Source of the DNA: Mycobacterium asiaticum
GTDB lineage: Bacteria; Actinomycetota; Actinomycetes; Mycobacteriales; Mycobacteriaceae
Reading direction: 5' to 3'
Assembly (NCBI RefSeq): GCF_001673365.1
Contig: NZ_LZLS01000197.1
Span: forward strand, 62,001-126,000
Length of the DNA: 64,000 nt
Each line of letters opens with the position of its first letter. The first letter of the stretch is position 1. The notes below the pieces were generated by a model. That model was not told the origin of the DNA. It did no database searches and saw only the letters and a list, made by a program, of their open reading frames with translations. The position numbers and the translations under genes were made by a program. Positions 15,762 to 33,501 of the stretch are shown here, one piece after another.

Positions 15762-16581
15762 GCACCAGGGAACGCAGCTTGTCCAGCCGCGCCGGGCCGA
15801 TGCCGTCCACTTCGGCGAGCTGGTCAACAGTGGTGAACCGGCCGTTGGACTGGCGCCATGCCACGATGGCCGCGGCGGTGACCGGCCCGACCCCGGGTAA
15901 CGCATCCAGCTGCTCGACAGTCGCCGTGTTGAGATCCAACGGCCCGCTCCTGGGTTTGCCTGTTGCGGTCGGTCCGCTCGACGTGGCCGGCGCAGCGGGG
16001 CTGCCTGTCCCGACCGAACTTCCCAGCACGCTCGGCTTCCCCGACGTCGGCGCTAACCCGACCACGATCTGTTCACCGTCGCCCACGGGGCGGGCCATGT
16101 TCAGCCCGATGGTGTCGGCACCGTCGAGCGGGCCGTCGGCGGCTTGCAGTGCATCGGCGATCCGCGCGCCCGGCGCCAGCGTGACCAACCCGGGTTTGCG
16201 CACCAAGCCGACGACGCTGACCACGACTGGGTGGTCCGCGCCCGGCGGCGCGCCGGGACTCGCCGACGCCCGCGGCCCCGTCGTCGAAACCCGTTCCACC
16301 GGTGGCAGTTTCGCCGAGGTGACCGGCGCCGGCCGATCGCCGACCATGGTAAAGATCGTGATGAGCACGGCGAGTGCGGCTATAACCGCCAGCGCGATGG
16401 CACCGGTCCGACCAGGATCGGCGCGCAACCGGGACACCCACCCTTGCTGCCCCGAACCGTCTGGCAGCCAACGCGGAAGCAGCGAGTTCGGGTCGTCCTC
16501 ATCGGATTCCGGACTTTCACATTCTGGATCTGGATCGGCCAGCCGTCGGTGCAATCGTTGTGCGGGAAGTTCGGTACGCAT
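15754..16581 (-). CDS. comEA: ComEA-type helix-hairpin-helix DNA-binding protein
   Basis: A 275-residue protein. An acidic cytoplasmic N-terminus is followed by one membrane helix (about residues 61-80, IALAVIAALAVLITIFTMV), a SLBB-like domain (VVSVVGLVRKPGLVTL) and, at the C-terminus, paired helix-hairpin-helix motifs (DLNTATVEQLDALPGVGP and VDGIGPARLDKLRS). ComEA binds incoming double-stranded DNA outside the membrane and hands it to ComEC. The ATG at 16581 is preferred over a longer frame reaching 17058, which runs over the divergent SDR gene. The two genes are overlapped and surely co-expressed. The accessory block of this window begins upstream of this gene. Confidence 0.88.
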   Translation of the reverse strand: MRTELPAQRLHRRLADPDPECESPESDEDDPNSLLPRWLPDGSGQQGWVSRLRADPGRTGAIALAVIAALAVLITIFTMVGDRPAPVTSAKLPPVERVSTTGPRASASPGAPPGADHPVVVSVVGLVRKPGLVTLAPGARIADALQAADGPLDGADTIGLNMARPVGDGEQIVVGLAPTSGKPSVLGSSVGTGSPAAPATSSGPTATGKPRSGPLDLNTATVEQLDALPGVGPVTAAAIVAWRQSNGRFTTVDQLAEVDGIGPARLDKLRSLVRV

Positions 16582-16725
16582 GCCCGTGACGGTAGGCGCG
16601 GGCGCCGTCACCACCGGTGTCCGCTGACGCGCCACCAGGGCGGTCTGTGGATGAATTCGAGTCTGTGGGTAAATGCCGCTCGCCGAGCAGGTTTGGCAGC
16701 CCACCCCGGGGGTAGCCGGGATCGC

Positions 16726-17504
16726 ATGAGCCTGGCATTGGTTACCGGCGCATCCAGCGGTATCGGTTTCGAACTCGCCAAGCGGTTTGTCGAACACGGA
16801 TATGACCTGGTAATTGCCGCCGAGGACGCTGGCATTCAACAGGCGGCAGAACAACTTGCGGGCGCCGGCGTCGACATTCGACCGATTCGGGTGGACCTGC
16901 GCACCGCCGGAGGCGTGGAAGAACTGTATCGACACGTCTCCGGTGCGGACCAGTACCTTGATGCGGCGGCGCTCAACGCCGGCGTCGGCCTCGGCGGCAC
17001 TTTGTCGACAGCGCCCTCGAGGACACGTTGGCCGTCGTCGACTTGAACGTACGATCAACCGTCTATCTGGCCAAGCTGATCCTGCCGGACATGGTGCAAC
17101 GCAACAACGGCAAGGTGCTGTTCACCTCGTCGATCGCCTCGATGATGCCCGGCTCTTATCAGGCGGTCTACAACGCGTCAAAGTCGTTCGTACAATCGCT
17201 CGCCGAAGCGTTGCATGACGAATTGCGCGAAACCGACGTCACAGTCACGGCTTTGATGCCCGGCCCAACTGACACCAACTTCTTCCGGCGGGCCGGTTTG
17301 GCGAACAGCCGGATGGGTCGCATGAATCAGAAGGACGATCCCGCCAAGGTGGCAAAGGACGGCTTCGACGCACTGATGAACGGTAACCGCAGAGTCGTCG
17401 CGGAATCACTGCTCACCAAGGCCATGGGCATCGGCAACAGAGTGCTGCCCGACTCGGTCAAGGCAGCTGCCAGCCGGCTGGTGTCGAGACCGCTGCGAAA
17501 TTGA
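16726..17504 (+). pseudogene. short-chain dehydrogenase/reductase gene broken by a one-base deletion
   Basis: The ATG at 16726 opens a classical SDR: SLALVTGASSGIGFELA (NAD(P)-binding TGxxxGxG) and LNAGVGLGG (NAG motif). The frame then runs into nonsense after about residue 94 and stops at 17046. The correct continuation is in another frame from about 17003 and includes TSSIASMMPG, the catalytic YNASK and LMPGPTDTNFF, ending at 17504. Adding one base near 17001-17004 (within CACTTTGTCGAC) restores a 259-residue protein. Its substrate is unknown. It could be a real inactivation or a sequencing error. It is followed by two small membrane-protein genes in the same direction. Confidence 0.75.
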
Positions 17505-17517
17505 CGGAGGTGAACCG

Positions 17518-17931
17518 ATGAGTTTAAACACCGATCCCAATGCCCCCGATGCCTCGATCGGGGAGTTGATGGCGCAGCTCTCCGCTCAGACGTCAAGACT
17601 TGTCCGCGACGAAATGCGCTTGGCGCAAAAGGAACTCGTCGAATCGGCCAAGCACGCCGGGGCGGGTGCGGGCCTGTTCGGGGCGGCGGGGCTGTTGGCC
17701 TTCTTCGGCCTGGCCAGCGTGATAACCGCCCTGGTCGCCGCATTGGCGCTGGCACTGCCGACTTGGGCCGCCGCGCTGATCGTGGCCGCGGCGCTGTTCG
17801 CCGCAGCCGGAGGGGCCGCATTGATCAGCCGACGCCAGGCCGAGGAGATAACTCCTGCGGCACCGCAGGCCGTCGCCAGCGTCAAGAAAGACATCCAGGA
17901 AGTGAAGGACGCCCGTCATGACCGGAGCTGA
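17518..17931 (+). CDS. phage-holin-superfamily III-like membrane protein
   Basis: A 137-residue protein with a strong ribosome-binding site (GGAGGTG) and the ATG at 17518, 13 bp after the SDR. The amphipathic N-terminus (QTSRLVRDEMRLAQKELVESAK) is followed by two hydrophobic segments (about residues 50-78 and 80-103) and a charged C-terminal tail. This matches the actinobacterial holin-like (DUF1469) family of cell-envelope proteins; despite the name, no phage gene is near. It overlaps the next gene by 14 bp. Paired genes of these two families are common in actinobacteria, with no assigned function. Confidence 0.7.
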   Translation: MSLNTDPNAPDASIGELMAQLSAQTSRLVRDEMRLAQKELVESAKHAGAGAGLFGAAGLLAFFGLASVITALVAALALALPTWAAALIVAAALFAAAGGAALISRRQAEEITPAAPQAVASVKKDIQEVKDARHDRS

Positions 17932-18175
17932 GCGAACCCCGAAACCGAGCACACCCGAGCCAGGACCAGATGCCGAGGTCGCCGACATCAAGGCCGATAT
18001 CGAGCAGACCCGCGCCGAACTGGGTGCCACCGTGCAAGCGCTCTCCGCCAAGGTCGACGTCCCCGCGCGGGCCCGGGAGAAGGCCCAAGCCGCCAAACCC
18101 ACGCTTGCTCTCGCAGCGGCCGGCGCCGCTGTAGCGCTGGCAGCGCTGCTGTGGTGGCGGCGTCGCCGAAGCTGA
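17918..18175 (+). CDS. DUF3618-family small membrane-anchored protein
   Basis: An 85-residue protein. The charged N-terminal half contains IKADIEQTRAELGATVQAL, the hallmark helix of DUF3618. A single hydrophobic segment follows (about residues 61-78, LALAAAGAAVALAALLWW) and ends in a run of arginines. It is probably a single-pass membrane protein with its acidic helix in the cytoplasm. The 14-bp overlap with the preceding holin-like gene indicates translational coupling. Function is unknown. Confidence 0.72.
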   Translation: MTGAERTPKPSTPEPGPDAEVADIKADIEQTRAELGATVQALSAKVDVPARAREKAQAAKPTLALAAAGAAVALAALLWWRRRRS

Positions 18176-18290
18176 AGTCCCGACGCGCGCCGACCCGGTT
18201 GAAGATTGCCGCCGCTTAACGCCTAACGTGCAGTGCAGGACTGCCCGGGCGACGGTATCGGCGGTCACCTGAAGACTAAGGAGGCTGCCG

Positions 18291-19448
18291 ATGAAGCTGG
18301 CACTCACGCCTGATGAAGCCGCGTTCCGCGACGAGCTTCGCACTTTCTTCACCACGAAAATCCCCGCCGAGATCCGGGACCGGGTCCGCCACGGCCAGCA
18401 CCTGAGCCGTGCGGAGATCGTCGCCAACCACAAACTGCTGCACGAGCACGGACTTGCGGTACCGAACTGGCCGGTGGAATGGGGCGGGAAAGATTGGACA
18501 CCCACCCAGTTCCAGATCTGGACCGACGAAATGCAGTTGGCCAGCGTGATGGAACCGTTGAACTTCAACACCAAGATGGTGGGTCCGGTGATCGCCGAGT
18601 TCGGCTCGCAGGAAGTCAAAGAACGTTTCCTACCGCCCACAGCCAGTTTGGACATCTGGTGGTGCCAGGGCTTTTCCGAGCCCGAAGCCGGTTCCGACCT
18701 CGCTTCGCTGCGCACCACCGCGGTCCGCGACGGCGACAGCTACGTGGTCAACGGCCAGAAGACGTGGACGACGCTCGGGCAGTACGCGGACTGGATTTTC
18801 TGCCTGGTGCGCACCGACCCGCAGGCTCCCAAAAAGCAGGCCGGCATTTCTTTCCTGCTGATGTCCATGGACACCCCGGGCATTACGCTGCGGCCGATCA
18901 AACTGATCGACGGCGGCGTCGAGGTCAACGAGGTGTTCTTCTCCGACGTCCGGGTGCCGGCCAATCAGCTTGTCGGAGAAGAGAACCAAGGCTGGACCTA
19001 CGCCAAATTCCTGCTCGGCAACGAACGCACCGGCATCGCCCAGGTGGGACGCACCAAAGTGCGACTGGCCGAAGTCAAGCGGTACGCCGCGCAGACCGGA
19101 CTGCTCGACGATCCGCTGTTTGCGGCACGATTGGCCGAGGCCGAAAACGATGTCCTGGCACTGGAACTCACGCAGTCGCGGGTAGTGTCGGGTTCCTCGG
19201 GCGGTAAACCCAATCCAGCGTCGTCGGTGCTCAAACTGCGCGGCAGCCAATTGCAACAGATCGCGACCGAGTTGCTGGTCGAGGTGGCCGGCGCCGACGC
19301 ATTGCCGGTCAACGGTGACGGAATCGCTTCACCGCAGTGGGCACAATCCAGTGCACCGACCTATCTCAACTACCGAAAGACGTCAATCTACGGCGGTAGC
19401 AACGAAGTTCAACGCAACATCATCGCGTCGACCATTCTCGGATTGTGA
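18291..19448 (+). CDS. acyl-CoA dehydrogenase, subunit 1
   Basis: A 385-residue acyl-CoA dehydrogenase-family flavoprotein starting MKLALTPDEAAFRDELR with AGGAGG upstream. The conserved CQGFSEPEAGSDLASL (flavin/substrate loop) lies near residues 124-139, and IYGGSNEVQRNIIA near the C-terminus. At the position where homotetrameric enzymes have the catalytic Glu (YEGT), this protein has Gly (YGGS). Mycobacterial heterotetrameric enzymes made from two adjacent fadE genes often keep the base in only one subunit, so pairing with the next gene, 7 bp downstream, is likely. The substrate is unknown; steroid side chains, fatty acyl or polyketide-derived thioesters are all possible. Confidence 0.85.
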   Translation: MKLALTPDEAAFRDELRTFFTTKIPAEIRDRVRHGQHLSRAEIVANHKLLHEHGLAVPNWPVEWGGKDWTPTQFQIWTDEMQLASVMEPLNFNTKMVGPVIAEFGSQEVKERFLPPTASLDIWWCQGFSEPEAGSDLASLRTTAVRDGDSYVVNGQKTWTTLGQYADWIFCLVRTDPQAPKKQAGISFLLMSMDTPGITLRPIKLIDGGVEVNEVFFSDVRVPANQLVGEENQGWTYAKFLLGNERTGIAQVGRTKVRLAEVKRYAAQTGLLDDPLFAARLAEAENDVLALELTQSRVVSGSSGGKPNPASSVLKLRGSQLQQIATELLVEVAGADALPVNGDGIASPQWAQSSAPTYLNYRKTSIYGGSNEVQRNIIASTILGL

Positions 19449-19455
19449 GGCAGTC

Positions 19456-20571
19456 ATGGACTTTCAGTTGAGCGAAGAGCAGGCCCTGCTGCGCGACACC
19501 ACCCGGGAACTGCTGTCGCGCAGCTACGACGCCGAAAGCCGCAACAAGGTGATCGGCACCGACCTGGGCTGGAGTCGCGACGTCTGGAATCAATTGGCCG
19601 AAATAGGAATTCTTGGCCTCGGCTTCGAGCCGCAGGAGGCCGGACAACTCGAGATCATGGCGGTACTCACCGAGGTCGGACGTCGGCTAGCGCCCGAACC
19701 GATCGTGCACGCGGCTTTAGCGCCCGGATCGCTGATCGCCGAACTCGGCAGCGATGCGCAAAAGGAACTGTTGGACGCGGTCGCCGCGGGCCAACGGCTG
19801 CTGGCCTTTGCACATCTTGAGCCGGGTCGCCGCACCGCGACCAGCGCGGACTCCACTCACGCTGTGCGGCAAGGTGATTCGTGGGCCATTAGCGGGCAGA
19901 AGAATCCGGTGCTGGCCGGTGACTGCGCCGAGACGCTGGTCGTCAGCGCCGCGCTACCGGATGGCGGTACCGGACTCTTCCTCGTCGACCCCGCGCAGGA
20001 CGGCATCACCGTAACGCCGTATTCGACGTTCGACGGCCAGCGCGGCGCCCAGATCGACCTCAACGAGGCGGTCGCCGAACCGCTGGGCACGGACGCGGCC
20101 GACGCTTCCGAGGCCATCGGCAACGCCATCATTCGGATCCAGTCGGCGCTGTGCGCCGAGGCTCTCGGAGCCATGGAGGAAGCACTGCGCCTGACGACCG
20201 ATTACCTCAAGACGCGCAAGCAATTCGGAGTAACGCTGAACAAGTTTCAGACGCTCACCCAGCGCGCCGCCGACATGTACGTGTCGCTGGAACTGGCCCG
20301 CAGCATGAACCTTTACGCCGCAATGTCGATCGCCGACGGAAACTACGACCCGGTGATCGCCGCTCGGGCCAAATTGCAGATCGGCCGGTCCGGCCGGCAC
20401 ATCGGCCAGGAAGCGATACAGCTGCACGGCGGTATCGGTATGACCGCCGAGTACCCGGTGGGTCACTACACGGCCCGGTTGACCGCGATCGACCACACGC
20501 TGGGTTCGACGCAGGACCAGTTGCGGGTGCTCGCCGATCAGATCGGCGACTACGAACTGGCCAAGCTCTGA
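19456..20571 (+). CDS. acyl-CoA dehydrogenase, subunit 2
   Basis: A 371-residue acyl-CoA dehydrogenase-family protein starting at the ATG at 19456 (MDFQLSEEQALLRDTTREL); the longer open frame from 19315 overlaps the preceding gene and is rejected. It shows RKQFGVTLNKFQTL and IQLHGGIGMTAEYPVGHY, typical of the C-terminal helical domain. The central beta-domain is rather divergent (QKNPVLAGDCAETLVVSA). It probably forms an alpha2-beta2 enzyme with the upstream gene. Its stop lies only 4 bp from the stop of the convergent polyketide synthase, so read-through in either direction would make antisense RNA. A role in supplying or trimming acyl starters for that synthase is speculation from position. 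Confidence 0.83.
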   Translation: MDFQLSEEQALLRDTTRELLSRSYDAESRNKVIGTDLGWSRDVWNQLAEIGILGLGFEPQEAGQLEIMAVLTEVGRRLAPEPIVHAALAPGSLIAELGSDAQKELLDAVAAGQRLLAFAHLEPGRRTATSADSTHAVRQGDSWAISGQKNPVLAGDCAETLVVSAALPDGGTGLFLVDPAQDGITVTPYSTFDGQRGAQIDLNEAVAEPLGTDAADASEAIGNAIIRIQSALCAEALGAMEEALRLTTDYLKTRKQFGVTLNKFQTLTQRAADMYVSLELARSMNLYAAMSIADGNYDPVIAARAKLQIGRSGRHIGQEAIQLHGGIGMTAEYPVGHYTARLTAIDHTLGSTQDQLRVLADQIGDYELAKL

Positions 20572-20575
20572 CCCG

Positions 20576-31597
<11,022 letters not shown>

Positions 31598-31734
31598 TGC
31601 GCGTGTCCTCTCTGACTCGACCGCAAACGCTCGATCGCCCTGGGCTGGCCAATATGGCGCGTCGGGCGGCCCCCGCCGTGGCTCCAACCGAGCCCTAGCC
31701 GGCAGCATCACCCACCGCCCGGTTGCGCCGCAAA

Positions 31735-31740
31735 ATTATC
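31735..31740 (-). promoter_or_regulatory. candidate -10 element of the polyketide synthase gene
   Basis: GATAAT on the minus strand, in an AT-rich island of the 376-bp divergent region 31598-31973 between pks and papA, about 138 bp before the pks ATG. A TTGCAA lies upstream but at a short spacing of 13 bp. The rest of this region holds no convincing open frame. Confidence 0.35.
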
Positions 31741-31973
31741 TTTGACGCAAGTATTGCAAGGAAGAACCCTGCTCGGGGCTGACATGGGGTATTGGTCACC
31801 AAAGCGGTGCCGCCCCGGTCCCCACACCAAGCCGCTGGTCCACTTTAACCATCCGCCGCCTACCCGAGCGGCTGTGTCCCGATCACGCACTTCGCCGACG
31901 GTGTATGGCCGCGGGTTATCTTGATGGCGCTAGCAGCGGACCTCACCAGGGCGGTCCACGTCGAGGAGAAATC

Positions 31974-33395
31974 TTGCGTATCGGGAAAATTACGATCGGC
32001 TCAATCAACGATTGGACGGTGCGCCCAGGCACAGTCATCTCCTGGCATCCGACGGCCGAGGCACGCGAGAAGGCCCGGCACGCGCCGGTCAGTTCGGTGC
32101 CGGTCAGCTACATGCAGGCTCAGCATCTTCGTGGTTGCCATGACCGTCCCGCAGCCGGACTCGACTATTCACGGCAGATCATCGCCACCTGTGAAGTTCC
32201 GGGTGAATGCGACATCAGCGTGATGGATCGTGCGCTCAACGCATATCTGCGCCGGCATGACACCTACCGAAGTTGGTTCGAATACAGACCGGACGGCGAC
32301 ATCGTCAGGCGAACCATCAGCGATCCCGACGATATCGAATTCATGCCGATCGACCACGGTGCTATGACCGTCCCACAGATACATGACCATGTCGTGGCTA
32401 CCCCGAATGCATTCGAATGGGGTTGCTTCACGTTCGGAATCGTGCAGAGCGAAAGCCATTTCACCTTCTACGCGTGCATCGACCACGTCCACGGCGATGC
32501 GACGCTCATCGGCATCACCATGCTCGAATCGCACGGCATGTACACCACACTGACGGCAAGCGGCCAAGCCCTCGCCCTGCCCGAAGCCGGCAGCTACGAC
32601 GATTTCTGCGTCCGGGAACGCGAATACACCTCGACGCTGACGGTCGATACACCGCAAATCAAAGCGTGGATCGACTTCGCCGAGAACAACGACGGCAGCC
32701 TTCCCGACTTCCCGCTGCCGCTGGGCGACCCGTCGACCCCCAGCAACAGCGACATGGTCACCGAGATCCTGATGGACCCCGACCAGACCGCCCGGTTCGA
32801 CTCGGCCTGCACCGCCGCCGGTGCCCGCTTCGTCGGGGGCCTGTTCGCGTGCATCGCTCAGGTCGAACACGAGTTCACCGGTGCTACCACCTATTACGGA
32901 CTCACCCCACGCGACTCCCGCACCAGTTCGGACAACTTCATGACCCAGGGCTGGTTTACCGGCCTGGTGCCGATCACCGTGCCGATAGCCGCGACTTCGT
33001 TCGCGGAAGCGGCGTGGGCAGCACAGGCGTCCTTCGATTCCGGTCTGGACATGGCCAGGGTGCCCTACTACCGCGCGTTGGAGTTGGTGCCGTCGCTGAG
33101 TTGGCCTCGCCCCAACTTTCCCGTGACGAACTTCCTGCACGCAGACGCCGCCCCGCTCAACGCCGTCCTCGCCGCCGCCGACATGGGTTATGCGGACAGC
33201 ATCGGTATCTATGGGGACGGCAGGTATTCGTACCAGCTCACGGTTTACATCTTCAAATACGGCGAGGGCACCGCGATGGCGGTGATGCATCCGGACAACC
33301 CGGTCGCCCAGAAATCCGTTGCCCGCTACATGGAGGCGATGAAAGCGGTGTGTGCCCAAGTCGCCGACAGTGGAAACTGGGGACGCGTTGCATAG
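31974..33395 (+). CDS. PapA-type (polyketide-associated protein) acyltransferase
   Basis: A 473-residue condensation-domain-like acyltransferase. The TTG at 31974 is chosen as the start because GAGG lies 7 bp upstream and the product begins RIGKITIGSINDW, as PapA1/PapA3 proteins do. PapA3 is also about 472 aa. The catalytic HxxxD is HVHGD in YACIDHVHGDATLIGI (about residues 163-178). A second family feature near the C-terminus is YSYQLTVYIFKYG. PapA enzymes move polyketide-synthase-bound acyl chains onto a sugar such as trehalose at the inner membrane face. Divergence from the pks and the mmpL 106 bp downstream make a glycolipid acyltransferase role likely. The acceptor is not known. Confidence 0.88.
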   Translation: MRIGKITIGSINDWTVRPGTVISWHPTAEAREKARHAPVSSVPVSYMQAQHLRGCHDRPAAGLDYSRQIIATCEVPGECDISVMDRALNAYLRRHDTYRSWFEYRPDGDIVRRTISDPDDIEFMPIDHGAMTVPQIHDHVVATPNAFEWGCFTFGIVQSESHFTFYACIDHVHGDATLIGITMLESHGMYTTLTASGQALALPEAGSYDDFCVREREYTSTLTVDTPQIKAWIDFAENNDGSLPDFPLPLGDPSTPSNSDMVTEILMDPDQTARFDSACTAAGARFVGGLFACIAQVEHEFTGATTYYGLTPRDSRTSSDNFMTQGWFTGLVPITVPIAATSFAEAAWAAQASFDSGLDMARVPYYRALELVPSLSWPRPNFPVTNFLHADAAPLNAVLAAADMGYADSIGIYGDGRYSYQLTVYIFKYGEGTAMAVMHPDNPVAQKSVARYMEAMKAVCAQVADSGNWGRVA

Positions 33396-33501
33396 TGTGG
33401 GGTGACTCGAAGACTGCGGTTTCTCGCACTCGCGCGATTCGCGTCCGGGTCGGTGTCGCGGGCGGTGGCGCACGACTGCGAGTACCGGAGGTGGGGACGA
33501 G

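Noticed and set aside
17518..18175. Phage remnant suggested by the holin-like name
   Set aside because: The protein belongs to a common actinobacterial envelope family paired with DUF3618; no lysin, integrase or structural phage gene is near.
31792..31802. TTGGT-C-ACCAA palindrome in the pks-papA divergent region as an operator
   Set aside because: A 5-bp arm palindrome is expected by chance in a 376-bp gap and it has no second copy; too weak to report as a feature.
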